A stretch of DNA of 64,000 nucleotides from assembly GCA_015232455.1 (NCBI GenBank), contig JADFZQ010000010.1, positions 62,001 through 126,000 on the forward strand. The letters run 5' to 3'. The translations under genes and the position numbers were made by a program. Source of the stretch: Desulfamplus sp. (lineage in GTDB: Bacteria; Desulfobacterota; Desulfobacteria; Desulfobacterales; Desulfobacteraceae). Below, piece by piece: positions 41,743-51,004 of this stretch (positions are counted from its first letter, which is position 1; the number at the start of each line of letters is the position of its first letter). The notes under the pieces are model-generated. The model did not search any database, was not told the DNA's origin, and saw only the letters and a list, made by a program, of their open reading frames with translations.

Positions 41743-41805
41743 AATAAAAAATGATTTTTAAACCTCAACTACTGATAAGAAAATATATAAACATAGGAGA
41801 TTGAA

Positions 41806-43827
41806 ATGTCTCAAAACAACACTGTAGAATCTTCAAAATTAACTTCTCCGTCCAAAAGTGGACATCCAATGCTCTCAACCTTAACCCCTGTGCGTGCAAA
41901 AAAAGGTAAAATCGTCTCAAGTGAAGAGGCAATTCAACTTATCAGATCAGGAGATACTGTTGTAACAGGTGGTTTTGTTGGGATTGGATTTCCAGAACAA
42001 CTTGCAATTGACCTTGAAGCATATTTTTTAAAAACAGGAAATCCAAAAGATTTAACATTGCTATACGCTGCTGGACAAGGCGATGGTGTTTCAAGGGGGT
42101 TAAACCACTTAGGGCATGAGGGGCTTGTCAGGCGAGTAATTGGAGGACATTGGGGACTTGTGCCAAAGTTGCAAAAACTTGCGGTTGAAAACAAGATAAT
42201 TTCATACAACCTGCCGCAAGGCGTTATTTCTCATCTCTACAGAGATATTGCAGCAAAAAAGCCTCGAACAATTACCACAGTAGGTCTTGGCACATTTGTT
42301 GATCCAAGAAATGGGGGTGGTAAGATAAACTCACTCACCACCGAAGACCTTGTTGAGCTTATCCATTTTGACGGCAGAGAGTATCTTGCATACAAAACAA
42401 TTCCAATTAATGTTGCACTTTTACGAGGCACAACAGCAGACACTGATGGCAACATTACAATGGAAAAAGAGGCTCTGTTTTTAGAATCGCTTGCCATTGC
42501 AACTGCTGCAAAAAATTCTGGCGGTGTTGTTATTGTTCAGGTGGAGAGAATTGCACAAAAAGGAACTTTAAATTCAAGGTTAGTTAAAATACCCGGAATT
42601 ATGGTTGATTGCGTTGTTGTATCAAAGCCTGAAAACCACTGGCAAACCTTTGCTGAAATTTATAATCCCTCTTTTAGCGGTGAGATAAAAGTTCCTATGC
42701 AGTTTATAAAGCCAATGCAGATGAGCGAACGCAAGATTATTGCAAGAAGAGCTGCCTTAGAGCTTAAAACCAACAACATTGTAAATCTTGGAATTGGTAT
42801 GCCAGAAGGTGTTGCAAGTGTGGCTAATGAGGAAAATATTTTAGATTATTTGACGCTTACAGCAGAGCCGGGAGTAATCGGTGGTGTTCCAGCAGGTGGT
42901 TTAAATTTTGGTGCTGCTACTAATACAGAGGCTTTAATCGATCAACCTTCTCAGTTTGACTTTTATGATGGCGGAGGTCTTGATATTGCTTTTCTTGGAC
43001 TTGCTCAATCTGATAAACATGGCAATCTAAATGTCAGCAAATTTGGTCCTAAACTTGCTGGTGCAGGCGGGTTTATAAATATTAGTCAAAATGCAAAAAA
43101 AGTTGTGTTTGTCGGAACATTTACAGCGGGCGGGCTTAAAATATCTGTTAAAGAGGGCAAGCTATCAATTGATCAAGAGGGTAAATCTAAAAAATTTATT
43201 GATCATGTTGAGCATGTAACTTTTAGTGGAAAGTATGCAGCTCAAAAGAGTCAATCTGTCCTTTATATAACTGAACGGTGTGTATTTAAACTTACAAAAG
43301 AGGGTGTAGCTCTTATTGAAATTGCCCCTGGAGTTGATCTTGAAAAAGATATTCTTGCAAATATGGATTTTAAACCGATCATCAACTCCCCTGCTCTTAT
43401 GGATTCAAGAATTTTTACGGACGAAATAATGGGTCTAAAAGATGATATGCTCAATATCTCCTTAGAGAAACGTCTAACCTACAATGCAAACGAAAATCTA
43501 TTTTTTGTAAATTTTGAAGGATTTTCAATTCAGACAAGAGATGAAATAAGAGAGGTAAAAGAGGCTGTTGAGAAAATTGTCCGCCCTCTTAATAAAAGAG
43601 TTTATACCATAGTTAATTACGATAACTTCTATATAAACCCAGAAATACTTGATGAATATACACTTATGGTAAAAGGTTTAGTTGATGAGCTTTATGCTTG
43701 TGTAACACGCTATACAACAAGTGCATTTCAACGTATGTTAATAAGTGATGCTCTTGAGCAGAAAAATGTTGCACCTCATATTTATGCCACCAGGGAAGAG
43801 GCAGACAATGCTTTAAAAAATTTGTAA
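41806..43827 (+). CDS. Propionate/acetate CoA-transferase-like enzyme with C-terminal extension
   Basis: A 673-residue family I CoA-transferase. The two halves of the acetoacetate/propionate CoA-transferase fold are fused: the first from about residue 30 ([20 protein letters not shown]), the second from about 305 ([20 protein letters not shown]). The catalytic Glu motif is in [19 protein letters not shown] (near 350). Pct/YdiF enzymes are about 520-530 residues, so about 140 C-terminal residues are extra (from [18 protein letters not shown] on) and of unknown role. It should move CoA between short acyl-CoAs and acetate or propionate. A Crp/Fnr regulator gene follows. RBS: GGAG. Confidence 0.9.
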   Translation: MSQNNTVESSKLTSPSKSGHPMLSTLTPVRAKKGKIVSSEEAIQLIRSGDTVVTGGFVGIGFPEQLAIDLEAYFLKTGNPKDLTLLYAAGQGDGVSRGLNHLGHEGLVRRVIGGHWGLVPKLQKLAVENKIISYNLPQGVISHLYRDIAAKKPRTITTVGLGTFVDPRNGGGKINSLTTEDLVELIHFDGREYLAYKTIPINVALLRGTTADTDGNITMEKEALFLESLAIATAAKNSGGVVIVQVERIAQKGTLNSRLVKIPGIMVDCVVVSKPENHWQTFAEIYNPSFSGEIKVPMQFIKPMQMSERKIIARRAALELKTNNIVNLGIGMPEGVASVANEENILDYLTLTAEPGVIGGVPAGGLNFGAATNTEALIDQPSQFDFYDGGGLDIAFLGLAQSDKHGNLNVSKFGPKLAGAGGFINISQNAKKVVFVGTFTAGGLKISVKEGKLSIDQEGKSKKFIDHVEHVTFSGKYAAQKSQSVLYITERCVFKLTKEGVALIEIAPGVDLEKDILANMDFKPIINSPALMDSRIFTDEIMGLKDDMLNISLEKRLTYNANENLFFVNFEGFSIQTRDEIREVKEAVEKIVRPLNKRVYTIVNYDNFYINPEILDEYTLMVKGLVDELYACVTRYTTSAFQRMLISDALEQKNVAPHIYATREEADNALKNL

Positions 43828-43895
43828 ATCTTAACATATTAGAATTACTATTAAAATTTAGATTTACAAATTGATTTGGATAAAAATTAACTATT

Positions 43896-44612
43896 ATGAT
43901 TACTGACTCAATACTCAAAATAATAAAATCAACTCCTTTGTTTGATGGACTTGAGGAGAGATACTTAAACTCTATTGCCTCAATTGCACAAAGTAGAAGC
44001 TGTAAAAAAGGGGATATAGTCTTTAATGAAGGTGATAGTTGCAATGGTTTTTATGTTATTGAAAAAGGAACTGTAAAGATTTTTAAAACATCTTTTGGAG
44101 GTAAAGAGCAGATTCTCCATATTTATGGAGCTGGAAAGCCTTTTGGTGAAGTGCCAGTGTTCACAGGTAAAAATTTTCCAGCATCTGCAATTGCTGTAAA
44201 CAACACTGAACTTATCTTTTTTCCGAGAAAGAATTTTATCGCTCTTGTTACAGAGAACCCTTCACTTGCTCTAAATATGCTTGCAGTTTTGTCGATGAGG
44301 TTACACCAGTTCACTATAATGGTTGAAAATCTTGCCCTTAAAGAGGTTCCAGCGAGGCTTGCATCATATTTGATAATTTTAACTCAGGAGCAGTCAAGTA
44401 ATCTTAATCAACAAAAACATAAAAGCAACCCCAATACTTCTGTGGTAACTTTACCTGTTTCAAAAAACCAGCTTGCAGGTTTACTTGGAACAACACCTGA
44501 AACTATATCAAGAGTCTTTGCAAAATTTTCAAATGATGAAATTATAGAAGTTGACCGTAATATAATTTCAATTACAGATATGGATAAACTTGCTGAAGCT
44601 GCACAGCAGTAA
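43896..44612 (+). CDS. Crp/Fnr-family transcriptional regulator
   Basis: A 238-residue regulator with an N-terminal cyclic-nucleotide-binding fold (KKGDIVFNEGDSCNGFYVIEKG; GAGKPFGEVPVF) and a C-terminal Crp helix-turn-helix (SKNQLAGLLGTTPETISRVFAKF). The Cys set of oxygen-sensing FNR is absent, so it does not look like an Fe-S sensor. It lies 68 bases after the CoA-transferase gene and may control it. Effector unknown. Confidence 0.93.
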   Translation: MITDSILKIIKSTPLFDGLEERYLNSIASIAQSRSCKKGDIVFNEGDSCNGFYVIEKGTVKIFKTSFGGKEQILHIYGAGKPFGEVPVFTGKNFPASAIAVNNTELIFFPRKNFIALVTENPSLALNMLAVLSMRLHQFTIMVENLALKEVPARLASYLIILTQEQSSNLNQQKHKSNPNTSVVTLPVSKNQLAGLLGTTPETISRVFAKFSNDEIIEVDRNIISITDMDKLAEAAQQ

Positions 44613-44643
44613 GTTACTATATGTAACGGAGAGAATACGAGAA

Positions 44644-44717
44644 TAAATTGAGTTTCATAAACTGCAGAGACGCACTGCCGTGCATCTCTACTCTAAAATA
44701 TAAAAAACTCGGTTTAT
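44644..44717. repeat. MITE-like element with GAGACGCAC palindrome, copy near mtnA
   Basis: ATAAATTGAGTTT (44644-44656) and AAACTCGGTTTAT (44705-44717) are near-perfect terminal inverted repeats (two mismatches in 13). Inside is the stem AGAGACGCAC (44667-44676) / GTGCATCTCT (44681-44690). The 46154-46232 element has the same plan. It lies between the convergent crp-like and mtnA genes. Confidence 0.6.
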
Positions 44718-44742
44718 GCCCGATTACAGTATATATCTTACA

Positions 44743-45921
44743 CTATATATTGGCATATTCAGGAAAAAGAGAAAGTATGGACTCTTCATAAGCATTGCAT
44801 ACTCCTCTTTCTGTAATAAATCCTGTGATAAGTCTTGCTGGTGTAACATCAAATGCGTGATTTGCTGCATTACTATCTTCTGGCGGAACAAGAACGGAGA
44901 TAAGATTTCCCTTTTTGTCAAGACCTTGAACATATCTTATCTCATCAGGATCACGCTCTTCAATTGGAATCTGTTTTACTCCATCTGTTAAACTCCAATC
45001 AAATGTGCTTGATGGAAGGGCAACGTAAAATGGAACTCCATTATCGTATGCAGCAAGAGCTTTTAGATATGTCCCTATCTTATTGGCAACATCACCAGTT
45101 CTTGTTGTTCTATCTGTTCCAACAATCACTATATCAACCATGCCATGCTGCATTAGATGTCCACCTGCATTATCTGTTATAACTGTATGAGGAATGCCAT
45201 GTTTTCCAAGTTCCCACGCTGTCAACCTTGAACCTTGATTCAAAGGACGTGTTTCATCAACCCAAACGTGAATATCAATGCCTCTATCAAAAGCTGTATA
45301 AATAGGTGCGGTAGCAGTTCCATATTCAATAGTTGCAAGCCAACCTGCATTACAGTGTGTTAAAATATTAATCCTCCTATTCTTACCTTCCACCAATTTT
45401 AATTCTTTGTTTTGGTTTATTGCTTTAATCAATTGGTATCCATATTCTCCAATAAGACGGCAATTGTCAGCCTCCTCTTCCACAATTGCACAAGCCTCTT
45501 GTAAAGCAATCTTAAGGCGATCTTCATATTTTTCATATTTGAGAGCAGCATTCAAAACTCTATCAACACCCCATGCAAGATTAACAGCAGTGGGTCTTGC
45601 ATCTTTAATGCGTTTGCACTCATCTTTTAAATATTTATCAGATATTTTTTTAGTATCGCTATCTGAGTCTGAATATTCGTAACCACCACAATTTGCATAA
45701 TTAGGGTAAGCAATTGCATTATAAACGCCAAATGCACCTGTTGCTCCAATAAGTGGAGCCCCTCTTACAAACATCTTTTTAATTGCCTCAATAACACTAT
45801 CTACAGTCTTAAGCTCTGCTACAATAAGTTGATGTGGAAGCAATCTTTGATCAATAACCTTTACGGTTTGCGATTTAAGATCAAACCATATAGGTCTCAT
45901 CTCTTTTCCATCTACCTTCAT
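44743..45921 (-). CDS. mtnA: S-methyl-5-thioribose-1-phosphate isomerase
   Basis: MtnA isomerises methylthioribose-1-phosphate in methionine salvage. The protein has MFVRGAPLIGATGAFG, LTHCNAGWLATIEYGTA and the catalytic Cys/Asp region VGTDRTTRTGDVANKIGTY (GTDR where GADR is usual). I start it at the ATG at 45921, giving 392 residues beginning MKVDGKEMRPIWFD, as the family does; the upstream extension to 45954 lacks support. A Ser/Asp-rich insertion at about 74-100 makes it longer than the usual 340-370. No other methionine-salvage gene is close by. Confidence 0.94.
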   Translation of the reverse strand: MKVDGKEMRPIWFDLKSQTVKVIDQRLLPHQLIVAELKTVDSVIEAIKKMFVRGAPLIGATGAFGVYNAIAYPNYANCGGYEYSDSDSDTKKISDKYLKDECKRIKDARPTAVNLAWGVDRVLNAALKYEKYEDRLKIALQEACAIVEEEADNCRLIGEYGYQLIKAINQNKELKLVEGKNRRINILTHCNAGWLATIEYGTATAPIYTAFDRGIDIHVWVDETRPLNQGSRLTAWELGKHGIPHTVITDNAGGHLMQHGMVDIVIVGTDRTTRTGDVANKIGTYLKALAAYDNGVPFYVALPSSTFDWSLTDGVKQIPIEERDPDEIRYVQGLDKKGNLISVLVPPEDSNAANHAFDVTPARLITGFITERGVCNAYEESILSLFPEYANI

Positions 45922-45987
45922 AATTTTTTTTAAACTCCAAATTAGGATTAACAATATTTATAAGATAATTTTGCAGTTTTGATTGCC

Positions 45988-46014
45988 AAGCTCGCACCTT
46001 GCGGTAAGGAGCTT
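45988..46014. repeat. Dispersed palindrome D, copy 2
   Basis: AAGCTC (45988-45993) and GAGCTT (46009-46014) surround CCTTGCGG; the element is related, in reverse orientation, to 17671-17712. Confidence 0.45.
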
Positions 46015-46153
46015 CAGTAGCATTTATAACTAATAATTTATATTCTATATTTAACTTTATAGGTAAAGTTAAATTTTGGAAAGATTCTCATTTAAAAAGG
46101 ATAACAATTCTGGTAGAGATTTCAAAAATATGAAAATCGATACTAACAACAGT

Positions 46154-46232
46154 CATAAATTGGGTTCTGTCTAAACTGTAGAGATGCACGGCTCTGCCTC
46201 TCTACTTAAACATAAAAAGCTCAATTCATGCC
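46154..46232. repeat. MITE-like element with GAGATGCAC palindrome, second copy
   Basis: The palindromic core GTAGAGA (46178-46184) / TCTCTAC (46199-46205) lies between diverged ends CATAAATTGGGTTCT and AAGCTCAATTCATG, the same arrangement as 44644-44717. Similarity to that copy extends over about 75 bases. Confidence 0.55.
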
Positions 46233-46292
46233 ATCTTAAGAGTATATGGTAAATTTAATTTATTGAATTGTAAAAAATAGGTTGGTGAAAAT

Positions 46293-47168
46293 ATGGTTGA
46301 GTGTTTTGAGGAAAATGTTTTAGATGAGCTTTTAAAACTCTTAAAACTTGAAAAGATAGAAGAAAATATATTTAGAGGAGAGAGCCAAGATTTAGGATTT
46401 GGTAATGTATTTGGTGGGCAGGTGCTTGGACAATCCCTCTCTGCAGCAAGTCAAACAGTTGATAATTCAAGACAAGTTCATAGTATGCACGGCTATTTTA
46501 TGAGAGCTGGAGATTCTTCAAAGCCAATTGTCTATACAGTTGACTGCATAAGAGATGGAAGAAGTTTTACCACAAGAAGGGTGGTTGCTGTTCAAAAAGG
46601 GCATCCAATATTTTCAATGTCTGCATCGTTTCAAAGCTCTGAAGAGGGTTTTGAGCATCAAGATTCAATGCCTGATGTGCCAGGACCAGAAGGGATACAA
46701 TCTCAGACAGAGGCATCAAAAAAAATAGCCCACATGATTCCAAAGGATATTGTTCATAAATTAGTTTGCGAGAAACCTATTGAAATAAGAGTCGTAAACC
46801 CTGTCAACCCATTTGCACCTCAAAAGATGCCACCAAGAAAATATGTTTGGTTTAAAGCTATCAACAAAATGGCTGATGATATGGCTACACACCGATATAT
46901 GCTTGCTTATGCATCTGATTTTAACCTTGTAAGTACAGCTCTACACCCGCATGGTAAAACTTTTTGGTCTCCTGATATGCAGGTAGCAAGCCTTGATCAT
47001 TCAATGTGGTTTCACAGAGATTTTAGAATGGATGATTGGCTACTCTACGATATTCAAAGTCCAAGTGCTTGCAGGGCAAGAGGGCTTAATATCGGAAATA
47101 TATTTAACAGAGATGGTCTTCTTGTTGCAACTGTTGCTCAAGAGGGGTTGCTTAGATATAAAGGTTAA
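46293..47168 (+). CDS. tesB: TesB-like acyl-CoA thioesterase
   Basis: A 291-residue double-hotdog thioesterase of the acyl-CoA thioesterase II family. The motifs NVFGGQVLGQSLSAASQTV and HSMHGYFMRAGDSSKPI occur in the first half and VASLDHSMWFHRDFRMDDWL with CRARGLNIGNIFNRDGLLVA in the second. It hydrolyses acyl-CoAs to free acids in the cytoplasm. It precedes an AEC permease gene by 27 bases, so the two may be co-expressed, perhaps to make and export an organic acid (inference). Confidence 0.93.
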   Translation: MVECFEENVLDELLKLLKLEKIEENIFRGESQDLGFGNVFGGQVLGQSLSAASQTVDNSRQVHSMHGYFMRAGDSSKPIVYTVDCIRDGRSFTTRRVVAVQKGHPIFSMSASFQSSEEGFEHQDSMPDVPGPEGIQSQTEASKKIAHMIPKDIVHKLVCEKPIEIRVVNPVNPFAPQKMPPRKYVWFKAINKMADDMATHRYMLAYASDFNLVSTALHPHGKTFWSPDMQVASLDHSMWFHRDFRMDDWLLYDIQSPSACRARGLNIGNIFNRDGLLVATVAQEGLLRYKG

Positions 47169-47195
47169 GTTATAAATACGGATAGTGATAATATT

Positions 47196-48107
47196 ATGGA
47201 AAATTTTGCAGTTATAATAACTTTTTTGCTTATTGGGATAACTATAAAGAAGATACCTGACTTTTCTGTTGAAACAGGCAAAATACTGAACCTATTTGTT
47301 ATATACATTTCTTTGCCTTCTTTGGTATTGCTTAAAATTCCAACGCTACCTTTTTCTTCAAATATTTTTGTAGTGGGTCTTATGCCATGGGTAATGCTTC
47401 TTTTTTCTTGTACAACTATAGCTATTTTATCTTTTCTTTTTAAATGGGAGCGTCAAATTACAGGCTGTCTTTTGCTTTTAATCCCGTTAGGTAATACCTC
47501 TTTTCTTGGTGTCCCTATGGTAAAGACATTTTTTGGGGATCATGCTGTTCCTTACGCACTTCTATATGATCAACTTGGTTCGTTTTTAGCTTTAGCAACA
47601 TACGGCTCTTTGATTATAGCATTTTATGGAACAGGAGAAAATAAGCCATCTTTACGATCAATTTGCAAAAAAGTTATCTCATTTCCTCCATTTATCTCTT
47701 TAATAGCTGCTCTAACTCTTAAATCTATATCAATTTCGTATCCAGCACCTGTTGTAAATATTTTAACAACACTCTCATCTACGCTAATACCAATTGTTAT
47801 GATTGCTGTAGGATTTCAATTAACATTACGTTTAGACAAAAAATTGATAGTTCCAATATGTATTGGTATATCTTTAAAACTTATTGTATCTCCATTAGTA
47901 GCTCTACTATTATGTAGAGTAGTTGGAGTTGATGGAGAGGCTGTTCAGGTGTCGATTTTTGAAGCTGGTATGCCTCCAATGGTTTCAGCAGGAGCACTTG
48001 CAATAATTGCAAATTTATCTCCTGCTCTTACAGCGGCGTTAGTTGGTATAGGAATAATTTTAAGTTTTATAACATTACCGATTCTCCATAAGCTTATTCT
48101 TATATAG
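47196..48107 (+). CDS. AEC-family permease
   Basis: A 303-residue membrane protein with about ten helices in the two-fold arrangement of the auxin-efflux-carrier family (N-terminal LNLFVIYISLPSLVLLKIP; LIPLGNTSFLGVPMV; C-terminal FEAGMPPMVSAGALAIIANL). Bacterial members move malate, malonate or other organic acids. Substrate cannot be told here. The stop overlaps the convergent B12-binding gene by eight bases. Confidence 0.9.
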   Translation: MENFAVIITFLLIGITIKKIPDFSVETGKILNLFVIYISLPSLVLLKIPTLPFSSNIFVVGLMPWVMLLFSCTTIAILSFLFKWERQITGCLLLLIPLGNTSFLGVPMVKTFFGDHAVPYALLYDQLGSFLALATYGSLIIAFYGTGENKPSLRSICKKVISFPPFISLIAALTLKSISISYPAPVVNILTTLSSTLIPIVMIAVGFQLTLRLDKKLIVPICIGISLKLIVSPLVALLLCRVVGVDGEAVQVSIFEAGMPPMVSAGALAIIANLSPALTAALVGIGIILSFITLPILHKLILI

Positions 48108-49239
48108 AGGCGTTGACCAATTTTTTCGCAAGATTCTTCGCCTCTTCAAGGTTTGCAGCAAATCCATCTGCACCAGTTGATTGCCACAATTTGGGTGTCT
48201 CATTAAAAACCCTTCCACCTACAATAACCTTTATATGTTTAAGCTCATTGTCATCTCTTATCTTTGCAATAGCCTCTTTTACATAAGTAATATTAAATGG
48301 CATGGTTACTGATATGGCAAGCAGATCTGGTATAAAAGATTTAACAAACAACAAAAGGTCTTCTTTTGGCATATTTGCACCAAGATAGCGGACGTCCCAA
48401 CCATCTTGTTCAAGCGTATCTGCAATCATCCAAGCACCTATCTCATGGAACTCATTAGGAGATGCTGTAACAATAGCCCTACCAATATCAATATCTTTAC
48501 CATTACTACTATCTTTTCCCATACTTATATTTGCCATTATTCTTCCCACAATGGCAGAAGCCAAATGTTCTTGAGCAACAGATATTTCAGCTTTTTCCCA
48601 CATCATTCCAATTTCATACATAGATGGCTGTACAATATGGAGATAAAAATCTTGAAGTTTTAAATCATTTTTGATTGAGTCTTGAGCCAATGCAAGGGCT
48701 TCTCTATGATTTCCATCTAAGAGAGCTGATTGAAAAGCATTTTTAAGCTCAAGCCAATTTTCACTTACAGGAAGCGAATACTCTATCTCTGACAAGGCAA
48801 TTGTTACAATATCAGGGTGTATTCTTATTAGCCATTCGTAGATTACATTAATATCGTCAGCATCTTTTTTATCTAAATATCTCTTATTAGCTTCTATCCA
48901 AGCATTTAACTCAATTATAAAATATTCAAACTCAAATCCATGAGAGTGGTAGGTTCTATAAACCCAAGGAACTGTCTTTGCCAATAATTCATAGTTGTTT
49001 ATGCTGAAAACCGTAGTCATAAATGCTGTATGGTGTTTGTGGTTATCATACATAATACTAAGAGGATTATTACCAATAATAGTATATATATCTGGTGTTG
49101 TTGTAAGTGTGCTATTAACATATCTTACCATGTCAGGGCTATTAACGTGATAGGCAGTTGCAGATTTTAGGCTAACAAATGGCAAAGAAGTGGCTTGTTT
49201 AAGAATTTCGTCCATAATACTTTTACTATCTCTATCCAT
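48100..49239 (-). CDS. Cobalamin-binding sensory protein
   Basis: A 379-residue protein. The N-terminal 170 residues are of unknown family, rich in aromatic residues and His (YDNHKHHTAF; YRTYHSHGFEFEYF). The middle is a B12-binding-2 four-helix cap (MWEKAEISVAQEHLASAI) and the C-terminal third a B12-binding Rossmann domain with NEFHEIGAWMIADTL then GWDVRYLGANMP. The E/N-x-H-x-x-G form and W-x(9)-EH cap motif recall the AerR/CarH type of cobalamin photoreceptor rather than a methyltransferase corrinoid protein. No DNA-binding domain is present, so it probably acts on a partner protein. Light or corrinoid sensing is inference. Confidence 0.8.
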   Translation of the reverse strand: MDRDSKSIMDEILKQATSLPFVSLKSATAYHVNSPDMVRYVNSTLTTTPDIYTIIGNNPLSIMYDNHKHHTAFMTTVFSINNYELLAKTVPWVYRTYHSHGFEFEYFIIELNAWIEANKRYLDKKDADDINVIYEWLIRIHPDIVTIALSEIEYSLPVSENWLELKNAFQSALLDGNHREALALAQDSIKNDLKLQDFYLHIVQPSMYEIGMMWEKAEISVAQEHLASAIVGRIMANISMGKDSSNGKDIDIGRAIVTASPNEFHEIGAWMIADTLEQDGWDVRYLGANMPKEDLLLFVKSFIPDLLAISVTMPFNITYVKEAIAKIRDDNELKHIKVIVGGRVFNETPKLWQSTGADGFAANLEEAKNLAKKLVNASI

Positions 49240-49364
49240 TGTCTGATAATCTCCTAAAGATGTTTTATATTTAATTTTGTGAAATGAGAAAAATTTTTTA
49301 ACTCAAATAAAATTATGCCGATATTATTAAAAACAAGGGCAAAATAAAATATAGGAGGAAAAAT

Positions 49365-50552
49365 ATGAAAATAGCATCATCTAAACTCTCTTTTAGTTCA
49401 GAGAGAAAATATGAAGAAAATAGTGTTTCAAAAAGAGAGGTAGAAACCTCAGAGGAACGCCCATCTTTTTCTACAAATAGACGCTCTTCTAATCAAGGAG
49501 ATAGTTTAGCACAAACATCTTCGCTTATAAAATTTACATCAATAAGAAATGGAAAAGGTCAAAGCCAGAGACTTTTTCCTGCTAAAATTGATGTTCCAAA
49601 AACCTCTATAGATGATGATATACCAGCGGATCCCAAACTTGCAGCAATGAAACGTATGCTTGATGCTATGATGGGTAAAAAAATTAAATTAACCTCTATT
49701 TCAGGGGCGGGCAATAACAATGCCTCTGCTAATACAAATAATATATCTAATAATTTATCTTCAACAAAAAATAACTCAACATTTTTGAATTCTCAATCTA
49801 ACAGCTCCCAACTTAACCTTTTTCAATCTAATAATTCACAATTAGACACCCTTGTTTTACAGCCTAATATGCTTGAAATACCTACAAGACGTATAAGGAT
49901 TAATGAATTTAACTCTTATTACGAATCTGAATCGACAAAATTCGATGCACTTGGAAGTGTTAAAACTGAGAGTGGTGAATCTATTAATTTTAAACTCCAC
50001 CTTGATATGAATAGAGAATTTTATTCAGAAAGCAGCTCTCAAATAGTGGGTGATAACAGTCTAATAGACCCGCTTGTTGTCAATTTTAATGGAAATCCAG
50101 CAGAATTAACTGATGTGAAATTTAAGTTTGATCTTAACTCTGACGGTAAAGATGAGGAAATTTCATGGCTTTCTTCAGGAAGCGGCTTTCTTGTATTTGA
50201 TAAGAATAATGATGGAATGGTTAATAATGGTGGAGAATTGTTTGGTCCTGCTACAAATAATGGATTTGACGAGCTTTCACAACTTGATGAAGATAAGAAT
50301 GGCTGGATTGATGAAAATGATGCAGCCTTTGAAAAGCTATCGGTTTGGTCTGGAGACTCACCAAATGACGCAAAGTTAAAAAGCCTTAAAGAGAGCGGAA
50401 TAGGTGCAATTGCAGTTAAAAGCCAAGAGACAGAATTTGAAATTAAAGAGCAAAAAAGCCAAAATACACTTGGGCAGATACGAAGAACAGGGATATATCT
50501 TGAAGAGAATGGAAAAGCAGGAACAATTCAGCAGTTAGATTTTGCAGTATAG
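49365..50552 (+). CDS. Hypothetical protein with EF-hand/dockerin-like Ca-binding loops
   Basis: A 395-residue protein without signal peptide. The first 200 residues are Ser/Asn-rich and low-complexity (long Asn-rich run around 120-165). The C-terminal half contains acidic loops DLNSDGKDEE, DKNNDGMVNN and DEDKNGWIDENDAAFEKL, matching calcium-binding EF-hand/dockerin loops in a module (FVFDKNNDGM...GELFGP) that recurs in proteobacterial proteins of unknown function. An AGGAGG site precedes the ATG. It may be exported by a type I or flagellar route, but nothing here proves it. Confidence 0.75.
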   Translation: MKIASSKLSFSSERKYEENSVSKREVETSEERPSFSTNRRSSNQGDSLAQTSSLIKFTSIRNGKGQSQRLFPAKIDVPKTSIDDDIPADPKLAAMKRMLDAMMGKKIKLTSISGAGNNNASANTNNISNNLSSTKNNSTFLNSQSNSSQLNLFQSNNSQLDTLVLQPNMLEIPTRRIRINEFNSYYESESTKFDALGSVKTESGESINFKLHLDMNREFYSESSSQIVGDNSLIDPLVVNFNGNPAELTDVKFKFDLNSDGKDEEISWLSSGSGFLVFDKNNDGMVNNGGELFGPATNNGFDELSQLDEDKNGWIDENDAAFEKLSVWSGDSPNDAKLKSLKESGIGAIAVKSQETEFEIKEQKSQNTLGQIRRTGIYLEENGKAGTIQQLDFAV

Positions 50553-50709
50553 CTGACCTATAATCTAAAGGCTCAAAATTAGCTGTTTAAAAGAGTCTTA
50601 AATATTAGAGTTCCTGCAAAACTTGAATTGCCTCCTTGGTTTTACTGGGTAAAAAATGGGTTTTGCATGAGGTTGATTTTTGTAACAGTTTGAAAGTAGC
50701 TGGAAAATA

Positions 50710-50973
50710 TTATAACGCTCTTTTCTTTGCCTGTTCAATTAAGTCATAGATAGTTGTTATCTTGCTTGCGGGCTTCTCAAGAATCTTATCTATCTCATTT
50801 TCTGAATAGTTTGACTTCATGTAGTCATCAATTGGAAGCCGCTCAAACCAACAATCCATAATTTTAAAACATGGAATACCATCTTTTGCGATCCTGCAAT
50901 AGGAAAATAGGACATCATGCCCAAGCATACGGCAATATCCAGATTCAGAGTCAAACCGATTTTTATCAATCAT
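50710..50973 (-). CDS. Small hypothetical Cys-containing protein
   Basis: An 87-residue protein with four Cys (SGYCRMLGHDVLFSYCRIA, then CFKIMDC), possibly a metal-binding fold, and a helical C terminus. AAGGAG is found upstream of the ATG at 50973. No family name is recognised. It is immediately downstream of the hybrid kinase gene (about 30 bases), on the same strand, and so probably in its transcript. Confidence 0.65.
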   Translation of the reverse strand: MIDKNRFDSESGYCRMLGHDVLFSYCRIAKDGIPCFKIMDCWFERLPIDDYMKSNYSENEIDKILEKPASKITTIYDLIEQAKKRAL

Positions 50974-51004
50974 AAATTTTTACTCAACTCCTTAAATTAC
51001 TGCT

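Larger units (their letters stand above)
45922..46292. other. Intergenic region between mtnA and the thioesterase gene
   Basis: The two genes diverge. The region has a small palindrome (45988-46014) related to the one at 17671-17712 and a MITE-like element (46154-46232). No coding sequence and no SAM riboswitch-like structure could be recognised. Confidence 0.5.
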
